Shown one piece after another: positions 1-9,605 of a DNA stretch of 64,000 nucleotides; the first letter of the stretch is position 1, and each line of letters opens with the position of its first letter. A program made the translations under genes and the position numbers. The stretch spans positions 682,001-746,000 of the forward strand of contig CAWELC010000005.1 of NCBI GenBank assembly GCA_963809875.1. Direction: 5' to 3'. Source of the stretch: JAFGAS01 sp963809875 (GTDB lineage Bacteria; Desulfobacterota; Zymogenia; Zymogenales; Zymogenaceae). The notes beneath the pieces were generated by a model. That model was not told the origin of the DNA. It searched no databases and saw only the letters and a list, made by a program, of their open reading frames with translations.

Positions 1-414
1 GAAGGACGGTTTGTTGCGGCTGAGACGGTAGACGCGGCCACGATCGACCGGGAGATGTCGGAGTTGTCGGCGCTTACCGATCCGGATAGAACGGCCAAGA
101 TGCGCGAGCTCGCCGAGGGACTGGTCGGCAAGAATGTATCGGGGACCTATCTTATCAAACGGATGGAGAAGGTACTGTTCTTCCTGGACTCGGTCTTGCC
201 GGGGAAGGGAGAAAACAGGTACATCGAGGCCGAGGCGGATACGAAATCACCGGCCCATGCCCGGATCTTCCTCACCCTGACCGGGAGAACCACGGAGATC
301 GCGCCGATCGAAAAAGCCAAGAAGGTGTTCGTCAGGGGATTCGTCGTGAGCTGCCGGACATCCGATGTGCTCGAACTCGGGCTGACGAACGCACAGGTGA
401 AGGCGGTGAAATAG
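1..414 (+). CDS. C-terminal part of an unrecognised protein (cut by window start)
   Basis: The reading frame is open from base 1 to the TAG at 412-414, so the visible part is about 137 residues of a longer protein; the first internal ATG is at 55 but nothing suggests translation starts there. The visible portion is a mixed charged/hydrophobic soluble sequence with no signal peptide, membrane segment or Cys motif. I do not recognise a family. It is convergent with the rubrerythrin gene and separated from it by a GC-rich hairpin. Function unknown; that it is coding is supported by frame length and lack of a competing frame. Confidence 0.55.
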   Translation, partial: EGRFVAAETVDAATIDREMSELSALTDPDRTAKMRELAEGLVGKNVSGTYLIKRMEKVLFFLDSVLPGKGENRYIEAEADTKSPAHARIFLTLTGRTTEIAPIEKAKKVFVRGFVVSCRTSDVLELGLTNAQVKAVK

Positions 415-419
415 GAAGT

Positions 420-474
420 CCCCGCGGGCACGGGTGTGGCGAAAAGGCGCACTGTTTCCGTCGCACCCGCGGGG
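420..474. terminator. GC-rich hairpin between convergent genes
   Basis: CCCCGCGGG (420-428) can pair with CCCGCGGGG (466-474), a 9-bp stem around a 37-base loop that has further partial pairing. It sits between the stop codons of two convergent genes, the expected place for a shared terminator, but there is no T-tract on either side, so factor-independent termination is doubtful. Confidence 0.35.
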
Positions 475-494
475 TCCCTACCGCACTATCGGCG

Positions 495-992
495 CTATTT
501 GAACTCGACGAACTTGTCTTTTTTAGCCTGACAGACGGGGCATACGTCCGGCAGCGAACCATCGGAGACGTAGCCGCAGACGGAGCATACCCAGTAGGTG
601 GTCTCTGTTTCCTCCATGAGGTGGCTCATCGCCTCTTTGTATAGCTTGGCGTGTATCTCCTCCACGTCCCGGGACTGGGCAAAGATCGTGAGTGCCGCGC
701 TATCGTCCAACTCGGTAGCGGTTTTGATGAATTGCTCGTAGGCAACCCCCGCCACTTTTGTCTCCGACTCAAAGCTCAGCTTCAGGTTTTCCTCGGTTCC
801 CTTGATCTCGCGAAGGAACGTGAGGGCTCGGCTGCCGTGGATCCACTCCGAAAAGGCGATTACCCGAAAGAGCCTGGCGATCTGGAGATATCCTTCTTCC
901 TCGGCCTTTTTCGCATAGACCTGAAGCCGCAGCAGGGCCTTCGATTCGCCGGTATAGACCTGCTGCATGGCACCCTTGATCTTTTCGTCCAT
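495..992 (-). CDS. rbr: Rubrerythrin (peroxide reductase)
   Basis: A 165-residue rubrerythrin, the NADH-linked cytoplasmic peroxidase of anaerobes. The N-terminal four-helix ferritin-like domain carries di-iron ligand motifs (EWIHGS near residue 50, EEIHAKL near 110). The C-terminal rubredoxin-like domain has two CxxC pairs (CSVCGY and CPVCQ) that bind one iron. Start chosen at ATG 992 because GGAGG lies eight bases upstream; a longer open frame to 1061 adds 23 residues with no family similarity. Monocistronic by position. It points to oxidative-stress defence in an anaerobe. Confidence 0.93.
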   Translation of the reverse strand: MDEKIKGAMQQVYTGESKALLRLQVYAKKAEEEGYLQIARLFRVIAFSEWIHGSRALTFLREIKGTEENLKLSFESETKVAGVAYEQFIKTATELDDSAALTIFAQSRDVEEIHAKLYKEAMSHLMEETETTYWVCSVCGYVSDGSLPDVCPVCQAKKDKFVEFK

Positions 993-1232
993 TATTTTTC
1001 CTCCGCCGTCAGTTTGCAACGGGTGCCGAATGGCACCGACCATTAAACTATTGTGCACCAACTTGGGACGTGAATCAAGGGTTTTTCACCTGTGCGAGAC
1101 GTGTGGGCCGGCGGCAAACGGTATGAAACCTTTTGACAGCTTGAGGCAAACCCACTAGAATAATGTCGCGACCGCGGGCGTATTCCTGCACCGAGAAGGG
1201 CGCCGTCGAGACGTGCGCGCCGGGGGAATCAG

Positions 1233-2315
1233 ATGGACCACCTTTTCAAAGACATCATAATCTACATGAAAGATCTGGCTACGTATAGATACTTTCTGCC
1301 GGTGGCTTACGTGGTCGGGGGCTTTATCGTCGGGTTTATCCTCGAGAAGATCCTGATCAGGAGGCTGGGCCGCCTCATCCGAAAGACCCGCTTTCAATTC
1401 GACGATTTCATCATCAGGGCCTTCAAAAGGATGGGGATCCTCTGGTTTACGCTGGCCGGCGTTTACTACGCCGTGGAGGAATTGGGACTCAAGCGCGCGT
1501 ATACGCGCCCGATCGATAAGATCCTCCTCATCATCGTCATCCTGTCGGTGACGTTCGTCCTGGCCCGCATATCCGTCGGGTTCATCAGGTTTTCCCTCAA
1601 GCGCATGGGGTACCCCTCAACGACCCTTTTTGTCAACGTCAGCTACATCTTTATCCTCATTATCGGGGTACTGGTCGCCCTGACGGCCCTCGACATCTCG
1701 ATCACCCCTTTGCTGACCGCCCTGGGGGTCGGGGGCCTGGCCGCGGCATTGGCGCTGCAGGATACGCTCAGTAACATCTTTGCCGGCATTCAAATCATTG
1801 CGTCCAAAACGATCAAGCCGGGAGACTATATTAAACTCGATTCCGGCATCGAGGGCCACATCACCGATATCACCTGGAGAAGCACCTTCGTCAAGAGCCT
1901 TTCAAACAACATCGTCATTGTCCCGAATAACAAGCTTTCCTCGACCGCCGTTACGAACTTCTCGGAGCCGCTCGAGGAAAAATCGGTGATCGTGCCGGTA
2001 CGAGTGAGCTACGCGAGCGATCTGGCCAGGGTTGAGCAGGTAGCCCTCGAGGTAGCGGCCAAAACCTTAAGGGAAGTCCCCGGGGGGATCGGGCAATTTC
2101 AGCCGCTGGTTCGCTACACCGAGCTCTCCGAATATTCCGTCAATTTCGACGTCATCCTTAGAGTTCGCAACTACACGGATCAGTACCTGGTCATCCATGA
2201 GTTCATCAAGCGGCTCTTCGATCGCTTCCGGGACGAAGGGATCGAGATCCCGTTTCCGACACGGACTCTTCACGTTACGGACGCGGGTCGGAAGAAAGAG
2301 GGCGCGGGGTCGTGA
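1233..2315 (+). CDS. MscS-family mechanosensitive ion channel
   Basis: A 360-residue small-conductance mechanosensitive channel that opens under membrane tension to release solutes on hypo-osmotic shock. Several hydrophobic segments occupy residues 15-165. The pore-lining helix is recognisable from its Gly/Ala pattern (LGVGGLAAALALQDTLSN, residues about 160-180), followed by the beta domain (KPGDYIKL) and the C-terminal alpha/beta cage. ATG at 1233 is preceded by GGGGG at a good distance. Convergent with the PP2C-like gene. Family is certain; which MscS subfamily is not. Confidence 0.92.
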   Translation: MDHLFKDIIIYMKDLATYRYFLPVAYVVGGFIVGFILEKILIRRLGRLIRKTRFQFDDFIIRAFKRMGILWFTLAGVYYAVEELGLKRAYTRPIDKILLIIVILSVTFVLARISVGFIRFSLKRMGYPSTTLFVNVSYIFILIIGVLVALTALDISITPLLTALGVGGLAAALALQDTLSNIFAGIQIIASKTIKPGDYIKLDSGIEGHITDITWRSTFVKSLSNNIVIVPNNKLSSTAVTNFSEPLEEKSVIVPVRVSYASDLARVEQVALEVAAKTLREVPGGIGQFQPLVRYTELSEYSVNFDVILRVRNYTDQYLVIHEFIKRLFDRFRDEGIEIPFPTRTLHVTDAGRKKEGAGS

Positions 2316-2360
2316 AGCTCCCGTCGGCCGGCCGTGATCCACGTGAGGCTGCGGAAGGCG

Positions 2361-3122
2361 TCAGGTCAGGATAATGCGTCGGCTGGTGTGATGATCGGCG
2401 GGAATCGACAGCGCCCCCACCACGGCGCAGACGATCGTGATGTCGTCAAGCCGAACTCGGGCGCCGGCCGCGGAGTCCACGATCCTCTCGACAACGTCCG
2501 AAGGGCCGCCGACCGGACCGGGGACCGAAAGGAGAGCCGCCGGGCCGATCCCGCGACTCCGCCCGAGGTCAGTGATCCCGTCTGACGCCAGGACCACCAG
2601 GTCGTCCGGATCAAGCGCGACGATCTCGGTCTGGAAGAGGGCGGGCGCCCTCCCCACAAGGACGTGGCTCGTCCTGGAGATCTGGCTCACCGAACCCGTT
2701 TCCCGTTCCAATCGGAATATCAGAGAGTCTCCCGTATGCAGGACGATAGCGGCCGGCGTTCGCCCGTCGGTGACCGGGATCAGGGCGGAAAACGTCGTGC
2801 TGTCGTGGTAGTCGATCGTTCTGATGAGGGCGGTGACGGTCTCGACGACCGCGGCAAAAGACTCCGCCGCCGGGCGGTCGCCAAACCGGATCCCCGAGTC
2901 GGCCAGGGCATCGTCGAACTTCGAGAGAAACGAAGAGGAGGCGACGGGGTTGCGCTCGGGCCCGTCGGCCACCGCCACGACCGGAACGGCCAGAGAGACG
3001 AGCAGGGCGTCGGAACTGCGAACATCGGGCGGGCTTCCGTGCAGGGGCCGTTTTCTGCCCGGCACCAGGGCCGCCGACAGGATGTCGGGAAGTTCGAGGC
3101 GGAGTATCTCTCCCTGGGTCAT
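2361..3122 (-). CDS. PP2C/SpoIIE-type serine/threonine phosphatase-like protein
   Basis: A 253-residue protein with the metal-dependent PP2C fold. Visible motifs are AVADG (near residue 50, first metal-binding Asp), STTFSALIP and VLHTGDSLIFRL in the middle (the usual GD dipeptide), LVVLASDGITD near 180 and the terminal DDITIVCA. No membrane segment or sensor domain, so it is probably a soluble phosphatase acting on a phosphorylated regulator. The start codon is preceded by only a weak Shine-Dalgarno sequence. Neighbours do not indicate its target. Confidence 0.8.
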   Translation of the reverse strand: MTQGEILRLELPDILSAALVPGRKRPLHGSPPDVRSSDALLVSLAVPVVAVADGPERNPVASSSFLSKFDDALADSGIRFGDRPAAESFAAVVETVTALIRTIDYHDSTTFSALIPVTDGRTPAAIVLHTGDSLIFRLERETGSVSQISRTSHVLVGRAPALFQTEIVALDPDDLVVLASDGITDLGRSRGIGPAALLSVPGPVGGPSDVVERIVDSAAGARVRLDDITIVCAVVGALSIPADHHTSRRIILT

Positions 3123-3409
3123 CGCCTTGCCGCTTTGCCTGCAAAAGAACTATTCATATCACAGGGCGGCGGCCCGGGCAACGATTTTTATCGAGAAATA
3201 GGTGGGGCAAAAGATGCCGAGGCTATCAGGGGGGGGCATAGCCGCGGAAAGAGGAGCGAGAATTTCTTCGTCGCCGGCGGCAATTATCCGGCAAAGAAAG
3301 AGGACGATCAGATCCAGGCGGAGTTCCTCTCATTCGATCGGAGCTGAGCACGAACGCTACCGACGGTTGGCAGGGGAGCCGAGACGAAAACAGGCCTCGA
3401 GAAATTTAC

Positions 3410-4936
3410 TCATTTCCCCCCTACCAGCCTCAGAAACTCCTCCCGATATCCCTCAAGCCCCTTAAACTTCTCCGACGGAACCTCGCGCCGCTCGATCTAA
3501 AGAGGCCCGCGAGCTCCCGCGGGTCGGTGCCCATGAGCGCCGCCTTGCCCAGCAGCGCCGCGCCAAACGCCGTGGCCTCCGAGAGGTTCGTGGTGGCCGT
3601 GGTCACCTTCGGGAAGAGGGCCGAAAGCACTCTCGTATAGATCTCGTTTCGGGCAAATCCCCCCTCGATAAAGAGCCGCATCCCGTCGCCAAGTCCCACG
3701 GCAGAAAGTGCCACCTCGGCCTGGAGCGCGACCGAAAGCACCAGGACGTGATAGGCCGTGGGGTAGTCCTTGAAGAACGCCGGGTAGGTGCCGGTGAAGA
3801 GCTCGCCCAGCGGTATGACCGTATCCCCCTCCACGACCCGGGCGGCCGAGCCGGGGAACATCCCGAAGGGGATAAAGGAGGGGAGCACGAAGAGCCGCCG
3901 GGTGAGGATATGCCTCCAGGAGCCCCCTGTCCAACGGGGGGTGCGGGCATGAGCCGTGGATCGAGGAAAGCAGCCCCATGTAGGTGTCGAACTCCATCCC
4001 TCCCATGAAGATCGTCGTCTTGACCGGGGTCTTGAAGGCCGAGAGGTTATAGTAGACAATCTTGCCGAGGTCCTCGTCCCTCAACGTGACGTCCGGGGTA
4101 GGACGGAGCGAGACGGAGACCGTCCCCGTGGAGTTGACGACGAACGGTGGCGTTTCCTTGATCAGGTAGGGAAGGAGCGAGGCGTTCGAGTCGTGGATGC
4201 CGACGGTCACTACCGTGTCTTCCGCCAGCCCCGTCGCACGGGCGACGTCCGGCGTGACCGGGCCGAGGACGTCCCACGGATTGGATATCGACCGGGGGAA
4301 AAGCCCGCGCAGGCCCATCCGATCGAGAAGCGGCGACCAGTCACCTTCCTCAAAGTTCCAGAAGGCGGTGTGGCATCCGACATTGGTCGGGTCGATCGCG
4401 GTTTTGCCCGTGAGGACAAATCCGTAGTACTGGGGCAGCGGGAGGATCGCCGTCACGTTCCTGAATGCCTCGGGCCATCGCTCCTGGGCAAACCTGATCC
4501 CCTTTGCCATGCAGCCGAGTCCTATCATGTCCGGGGTCTTTGTCTCTCTCTGCAGTGTCACGGGATCACCAAATTCGGCCGAGAATCGTGAATAGAAGTC
4601 CTGCCCGGGGTCGGTGGTATAGGACAGCACGGGCAGCGCCAGTTTACCGGCGCCGTCGATGCAGGCGAAGGCCGCCCCGTGGGTGGAGACCGACACGGCC
4701 CCGATATCGTGCTTTGTGGCCATCTCGCGCAGGGAGGCGATCAGCCACGCGGAGGTCTCCTCAATGGCCTCGATCTGTACGCCATCTTTTTCGTACTGGT
4801 CGAAGGTGTGGTAGGCCGCATCGACAAGATCGAGACGGCCGTTGAAGACCAGGAGCTTCTTGTTGGTCTTTCCGACGTCGAATACGGCTATCGATTTCGC
4901 ATGTGAGCTGGTTGTGGTATCGACTTGGTGGGCCAT
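3410..4936 (-). CDS. FGGY-family carbohydrate kinase, broken by two apparent frameshifts
   Basis: ATP-dependent sugar kinase, probably of the rhamnulokinase/fuculokinase-like branch. The N-terminal phosphate-binding loop (FDVGKTNKK, residues 19-27) and the second-domain motif NSTGTVSVS are clear. The protein runs in one frame from 4936 to about 3940, continues in a second frame (RLFVLPSFIPFGMFPGS...FIEGGFARNE...ATAFGAALLG) to about 3498, then returns to the first and ends at the TGA 3410-3412. The first shift lies in a stretch with CCCCC and GGGGGG runs; the second is repaired by one missing G. Good RBS (GGGAGG) before the ATG. Compensating one-base errors suggest sequencing artefact; a genuine pseudogene cannot be excluded. 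Confidence 0.8.
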
Positions 4937-5023
4937 CAGGCGCCTCCCTAAATCAAACAGTAGGTGTCGTGGGTCGCGGCTTCCCCGAACGCCGCGTGTC
5001 CGTCTCTGTCTTTGTGCCGGGCA

Positions 5024-5713
5024 TCAGCCTCCCGGAAAATAGGAGGGGGCAAGGGCGATCAGGAGCTGGCCCCCGGCGTACAGGACCGGGCCGATCAGGT
5101 TGAGGGTAACGACGAACGGGGGTGGTGCGGGCTTCTTGTAGGAGGCGATGGCAAACAGCATGTCGCCGGAAAAAATCATAAACGTCCCGGCGGTCAGGAG
5201 GATCGCCTGCACGGTGGAAAAGGCGTCGCCGAAAAAGGTGGAGACGGCCCGGTTGACCATGATGCACGATACGGTCCCGTAGATGATCACGGGTATCCTC
5301 ATGGGGCCCAGCCCCGACCAGAGGTAGGCGACCAGGGCGACCAGGACGGTGAGAAGCGCCGCCGCGACAATGAGGTCGGCTCCGTGAAAACCGTTATAGA
5401 CGGTCATGCCGATGGGGTAGACAAGATAGGCGAAGACAAAGATAACAAGCCCCACCATGACGACTCTCTCGTTGGTCATATCGACGTTGAGAAAGTCCCC
5501 AATGAGCGACAGTATCAGACCCGCCAGAATATATGCGGTGAAGCCGATGGCCGCATGAGGAGAAAGGAGGGAAAGGGCGCAGACCGCGATCGTGAGGATC
5601 GTCCCCAGCGGCTGGACGACCGCTACCCGCTTCAGATCGTTCTTTGTGCGGGCGGCGGTGTAGAGCCAGATGACGAAAAGGACAAGGGGTACGGGTGCGA
5701 GGTGCCAGTACAT
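5024..5713 (-). CDS. YhhN/TMEM86-family integral membrane protein
   Basis: A 229-residue, almost entirely hydrophobic protein with about seven to eight predicted transmembrane helices and the short polar motifs of the YhhN family (LIGDFLN near residue 75, SGDMLFAI near 185). The mammalian member TMEM86B is a lysoplasmalogenase; plasmalogens are made by anaerobes, so lysoplasmalogen hydrolysis is a reasonable but untested role. ATG 5713 has GGAGG five bases upstream. It follows the kinase gene on the same strand in genome order but is transcribed before it, with an 87-bp gap. Confidence 0.82.
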   Translation of the reverse strand: MYWHLAPVPLVLFVIWLYTAARTKNDLKRVAVVQPLGTILTIAVCALSLLSPHAAIGFTAYILAGLILSLIGDFLNVDMTNERVVMVGLVIFVFAYLVYPIGMTVYNGFHGADLIVAAALLTVLVALVAYLWSGLGPMRIPVIIYGTVSCIMVNRAVSTFFGDAFSTVQAILLTAGTFMIFSGDMLFAIASYKKPAPPPFVVTLNLIGPVLYAGGQLLIALAPSYFPGG

Positions 5714-6036
5714 ATGACCTCCGTGGAGTGCGGCTCAATGATGGTGCCGCGGTAGAGCGTTCTTTGCGTCGGCGGCTCCATCATAGCGCATCGGCCCAAA
5801 AAATCAAGACGAAACGATACGGCAAAACCGTGCGTTGAATGAGGTGGGCTGCGAGGGCAAGGGAAGACGCCGTGTTGGGGTCTTTCCTGGGGCATGATGC
5901 CTTCAGCGGCGCTTAGCCGTTTTCACCCAAAACATCAGACCAGACAGATAGATGTCGCTGAAGGCACCGCAGGAGATATACGTGACGCTGAGGCACTACG
6001 CCCGGGTATCCTCTCCAGCTCCGGGCGTTCCCTCCA
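5714..6036. other. Intergenic, 323 bp
   Basis: No convincing gene or RNA. It must contain the promoter of the YhhN gene and the 3' end of the GAPDH transcript, but I could not pick a clear -35/-10 pair or a T-tailed hairpin. Confidence 0.4.
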
Positions 6037-7041
6037 CTACTGTTTTCCGATATAGCAGGCCAGGTCGATCATGCGATGGGAGTAGCCGTACTCGTTGTCA
6101 TACCAGACAAAGACCTTGATGAACCGTTTCATAATCACCATCGTAGACAGAGCGTCGATGACGCCGGAGTGAGGGCAGCCGATGATATCGGCGGAGACCA
6201 GCTCGTCCTCGGAATAGGCGAGGATCCCCTTGAGGCTCCCCTCTGCCGCCTTCTTGAATGCCTGATTGATCGACTCTACGGTGACGTCTTGCTTCATGTG
6301 GGCGACGATGTCGGTGAGGGAGCCGTCGGGCACCGGGGCCCGCACCGCGATGGCGTTCATCCTGCCGGCGAGCTCCGGAATGACCAGCGCCGTGGCGTCG
6401 GCCGCGCCGGTAGACGTGGGAATGAACGAGACGCCGGCAGCCCTGCCTCGCCGCATTTTTCGGGCGGCCTTATCCACGAGGGACTGGCTGGAAGTATACG
6501 CGTGTATGGTGGTTACAAAGAGGTACTCCACCCCAAAAGAGTCGTTCAGGACCTTTACCGTTGGGGCCAGCGAATTGGTGGTGCAGGAGGCGTTGGAGAT
6601 GACATGGTGTTTGGCGGGATCGTAGGTCTTCTCATTGACTCCCATGATGAAGGTGCCGTCAACGTCTTCCGAGGGGGCGCTTATGATGACCCGGGACGCC
6701 CCGGCCTTCACGTGCTTTCCGGCATCCGCCCGGCCGCGGAAAGCGCCCGTGCACTCCAGGACTATATCGATCCCGAGCTCTTTCCAGGGGAGGTTTTCCG
6801 GATCCTTTTCATGAGTAATCGTGACCCGCTTTCCTCCGAGGTCGAGATACCCCTTGTCGTATTTCACCTCGAAGGGCGCCCTCCCGTGGACCGAGTCGTA
6901 ACGCATAAGGTACGCCAGATCATCCATCGGCGTGAGGTCGTTGGCCGCGACGATGTCGATGCAGTCGTTGGGGGTTTCAATGACGTTTCGAAGAATAAGT
7001 CTTCCGATCCTACCCAGACCGTTGACGGCCACTTTTTTCAT
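6037..7041 (-). CDS. gap: Glyceraldehyde-3-phosphate dehydrogenase, type I
   Basis: Glycolytic/gluconeogenic enzyme converting glyceraldehyde-3-phosphate, NAD and phosphate to 1,3-bisphosphoglycerate in the cytoplasm. At 334 residues it has family length. It shows the N-terminal NAD-binding GLGRIGR motif, the catalytic SNASCTTN (Cys near residue 153), the TGAADATA segment and the C-terminal WYDNEYGYSHR. Start chosen at ATG 7041, next to KKVAVNGLG and behind an AGGAGG; the frame opens 12 codons earlier without family similarity. Expressed alone from an extended -10 promoter. Very secure. Confidence 0.97.
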   Translation of the reverse strand: MKKVAVNGLGRIGRLILRNVIETPNDCIDIVAANDLTPMDDLAYLMRYDSVHGRAPFEVKYDKGYLDLGGKRVTITHEKDPENLPWKELGIDIVLECTGAFRGRADAGKHVKAGASRVIISAPSEDVDGTFIMGVNEKTYDPAKHHVISNASCTTNSLAPTVKVLNDSFGVEYLFVTTIHAYTSSQSLVDKAARKMRRGRAAGVSFIPTSTGAADATALVIPELAGRMNAIAVRAPVPDGSLTDIVAHMKQDVTVESINQAFKKAAEGSLKGILAYSEDELVSADIIGCPHSGVIDALSTMVIMKRFIKVFVWYDNEYGYSHRMIDLACYIGKQ

Positions 7042-7088
7042 GTCATCTCCTCCTTTTGACGGATACGAAGGAATCAATAATAATGATA

Positions 7089-7097
7089 ATTATAGCA
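7089..7097 (-). promoter_or_regulatory. Extended -10 promoter of gap
   Basis: On the minus strand TGCTATAAT gives a perfect TATAAT with the TGn extension, about 48 bases upstream of the gap start codon. No good -35 is present at 17-18 bp, as is usual for extended -10 promoters. Surrounding DNA is unusually AT-rich for this window. Confidence 0.55.
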
Positions 7098-7159
7098 CAA
7101 AAAAAATTGCGTACCGGGCCTGCCGAGGAAAAGCCGTATATTGATGTAGCATAAAATGG

Positions 7160-7185
7160 AAAAGGCCCCGCCGACGTGCGGGGCC
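7160..7185 (-). terminator. Terminator of the WG-repeat gene
   Basis: GGCCCCGC (7164-7171) pairs with GCGGGGCC (7178-7185); read on the minus strand the stem is followed by TTTT. It lies 40 bases after the stop of the WG-repeat gene and before the gap promoter. Confidence 0.7.
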
Positions 7186-7225
7186 CTGCAAGTTGAATGG
7201 TCTTCTCTCTTCCGAGAGACGGATA

Positions 7226-8338
7226 CTACCGGAGGGGGTTTTTTATATATCCCCACTTCCGATCGACCTTCACGCGGGCCAGACCCTCTGAATAGCCCCA
7301 GGCCCCATTGAACTGCGGCTGGATGATCATTTCCCCGGTCTTATCGACAAACCCCCACTTTTCGCCTATCTGGACGGACGCCAACCCCTCAGAGAAGCCG
7401 CCGGCGTCGAAGAACTGCGGCTTCATGATCATATCGCCGGTTTTGTCGATGAATCCTATCTTCTCCTTGCCTTTGTCGACAATGACCGGGGCCAACCCCT
7501 CGGAGAAGGGGCCGGCGAAGTCGTAGTCTGCCTCGATGACGAGCTTACCGGCCTTGTCAATATATCCGAATTTATCGCCGATCCTCACCTGGACCAGGCC
7601 GTTGGAAAAGATCGGGGGGAAGGAGGCCTGGTCCTTCTTGATCTCGTAGGTCGGCGGTATAACGGTCTTGCCGGTCTTGTCGATGAAGCCGATCTTGTCC
7701 TTTACGTTTATCGCGGCCAGACCCTCGGAGAACTCAAGTGCCCACGTACATTTCGGCTCGATGACGGGCTTGTCGGTCTTATCGATAAAGATATCCGTGC
7801 CGCCTTTATTGACGAGGGCCATTCCCTCTGTGAAGGCGCCGGCGGCATCGTACCGGGCGCCGATGACGAGGGCGCCTGACGTATTGATATATCCCCACAT
7901 CCCGTCGGTATAGACGGCGGCCAGTCCTTCTGAAAATCGGTAGGGCGGGCCCTGCCTGTACGGGTAAATATAACGCGGTGGGATAACGACGGCTCCCGTC
8001 TTATCGATAAAGCCCCATTCGTTGTCCTTCTCCACTGCGGCCAGTCCCTCGGAGAACGAGGCAACCGCGCTGTACGAGGGCGGTACAACTATCGTTCCGG
8101 TCTTATCGACAAAGCCCCATTGGCCGTCCATGTACACACCGGCCAGTCCCTCTGAAAAAGCCATGCACTGGTCGAACTTCGGCTCAATGGCAAAGACGAC
8201 GCTCTTCTTCGCTTCGCCCCCAACGCCGGACTCCGGGGTCATTCCACCCGCACCCTTCTTCTTGGCACAGGAGTATGTGCCGAGCAAAGAGATCATCAAG
8301 ACGACGGATAAGAACATCCATAGATTTCGTGACTTCAC
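7226..8338 (-). CDS. WG-repeat exported protein, possible lipoprotein
   Basis: A 370-residue protein built of about nine WG/KWG repeats of 37-45 residues, each with a core like WGFVDKTG followed by a FSEGLA segment; WG repeats form beta-rich binding domains of mostly unknown ligands. The N-terminus is a signal peptide ending in GTYSC, an imperfect lipobox, so lipid anchoring is possible but not sure. Start chosen at GTG 8338 because AGGAG is seven bases upstream; an ATG at 8359 has no such site. Followed by its own terminator. Confidence 0.85.
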   Translation of the reverse strand: MKSRNLWMFLSVVLMISLLGTYSCAKKKGAGGMTPESGVGGEAKKSVVFAIEPKFDQCMAFSEGLAGVYMDGQWGFVDKTGTIVVPPSYSAVASFSEGLAAVEKDNEWGFIDKTGAVVIPPRYIYPYRQGPPYRFSEGLAAVYTDGMWGYINTSGALVIGARYDAAGAFTEGMALVNKGGTDIFIDKTDKPVIEPKCTWALEFSEGLAAINVKDKIGFIDKTGKTVIPPTYEIKKDQASFPPIFSNGLVQVRIGDKFGYIDKAGKLVIEADYDFAGPFSEGLAPVIVDKGKEKIGFIDKTGDMIMKPQFFDAGGFSEGLASVQIGEKWGFVDKTGEMIIQPQFNGAWGYSEGLARVKVDRKWGYIKNPLR

Positions 8339-8593
8339 CCTGTCTCTCCTTTCGGTCATTAGGTAGCTTTAAAAAAGGCTTTGCAGTGACGGTGCCGGAT
8401 GGACGATGTCGAAGGAGCTTACCATCGGCACATGCCGCTCAACCTATCATAAAAATGTTTCGGTGTAAAGACCGCCCGTCTGCATTGGCTCGGTTCGGGC
8501 CGAAAACGGATTGTCCGTTCTGAGACGTTATGGGCACGGAGAAATAGTGTCGCATCACGAAAAACCTTCTTCCCGTGGTCGGGCAAGAAAGGA

Positions 8594-8728
8594 TCAGTGA
8601 TTTTTCGACTCTTTATCCTTTTCGCTTTTCCTGCTTTCCTCGATGATGTTCCTGATGAGCCGTATCAGATGGTAGACAGCGTAAAGGATAATAAGGAGAG
8701 CGACCGTCTTAAAAAGATTCCCCTCCAT
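8594..8728 (-). CDS. Small single-pass membrane protein (44 residues)
   Basis: ATG 8728 to TGA 8594. The peptide has a hydrophobic helix at residues 7-20 (TVALLIILYAVYHLI) followed by a strongly charged Lys/Glu-rich tail, the pattern of small regulatory or assembly membrane proteins. It lies on the same strand as, and downstream of, the cytochrome c gene. RBS is weak (AGGGAA). No family recognised; coding status rests on the clean membrane-plus-tail architecture. Confidence 0.5.
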   Translation of the reverse strand: MEGNLFKTVALLIILYAVYHLIRLIRNIIEESRKSEKDKESKNH

Positions 8729-8809
8729 CGCGGGTTCCCTATCGTATGTTGTTGAGAGTTACGGGGAGAATCGGTGCGTCCGCCCCCTGTAAGCGCTGAG
8801 ATGGCGGCC

Positions 8810-9295
8810 CTATTTCAGGACCTTCAGGTATTCGATGATATCGTGGACGTCCTTTTCGGACATCTGCCAGCGCGGCATCCCCGGGTCGAGGGCCTTGCCA
8901 TCGGGGTCGATACCCTGGCGAATCGCGCGGACGATCAGCTCATCGGTATACGGGGTCCCGGCTTCACCTGACGTGTCGTATTTTCCCGAAATCAGCGATT
9001 CGTAACGAATGTCGGCGGGAGTTGCCCGGAGCATCATGATCGGTCGGCCGCCGCGGCCGGCGGGACCATGGCATTCCACACATCCCCCCCCGTGCGCGGA
9101 AAGCCACATGGGACCGCCCTCAAACGGTATGCGCTCGTTTTGATCGTTGTAACCGGTGTAGTAGATCGTCTCTCCATTGGATGTGTAGCGTTGGGCGCCG
9201 CACGAAGGGGTAAGGAATAGTGAAAGGGAAAAGATAACAAGAAGCAGGACACAGGCTGATAGTATACCGGATGCCTTTTTCATTTCTGCGGTCAT
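8810..9295 (-). CDS. Monohaem cytochrome c, membrane-anchored
   Basis: A 161-residue exported electron-transfer protein. A hydrophobic leader (residues 10-30) ends in LTPSC, a plausible lipobox-type anchor. There is one c-type haem motif, CVECH, and a distal Met candidate in PGMPRW near the C-terminus, so a class I His/Met fold. Start at ATG 9295 is fixed by AGGAGG six bases upstream. Downstream of the orphan CuA gene on the same strand, suggesting a shared periplasmic electron path, though no oxidase genes are here. Confidence 0.86.
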   Translation of the reverse strand: MTAEMKKASGILSACVLLLVIFSLSLFLTPSCGAQRYTSNGETIYYTGYNDQNERIPFEGGPMWLSAHGGGCVECHGPAGRGGRPIMMLRATPADIRYESLISGKYDTSGEAGTPYTDELIVRAIRQGIDPDGKALDPGMPRWQMSEKDVHDIIEYLKVLK

Positions 9296-9605
9296 GGGGA
9301 CCTCCTGAGAAGGGGTAATCCTAATTATCTGACGAGCAGCGGAAACAAACGAATAGGATCCCAAACGAGAGGTGATCGCCGGAGATGAGTCGAAAAAATA
9401 TAAGACCGTCCAATAGGAGGGGAACTTATCCGGATTATTCCGTATTTTATTTACCCATCTATTTATATACTATATATCATAACTTTCTTTTGCTCGCCAC
9501 AACTATTATTGCCTCAATCAGGGAACCCTCATCCGAACAAAAAAAGGGATCTCAGCAAAAACTGAAATCCCCCGTGGATAACGTCAGATCAGAACCACAC
9601 ATCCG
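9296..9605. other. AT-rich intergenic, 310 bp
   Basis: Contains the cytochrome c promoter region (TAGGAT/GATAAT boxes on the minus strand, no strong -35), a markedly AT-rich stretch near 9440-9480, and the terminator of the CuA gene. No gene is supported; the open frame 9385-9648 on the plus strand lacks family similarity and an RBS. Confidence 0.4.
9538..9571 (-). terminator. Terminator of the CuA-protein gene
   Basis: GGGAT-c-TCAG pairs with CTGA-a-ATCCC around a CAAAAA loop; read on the minus strand it is followed by seven T residues. It follows the CuA gene stop at 9606 by about 35 bases. Confidence 0.75.
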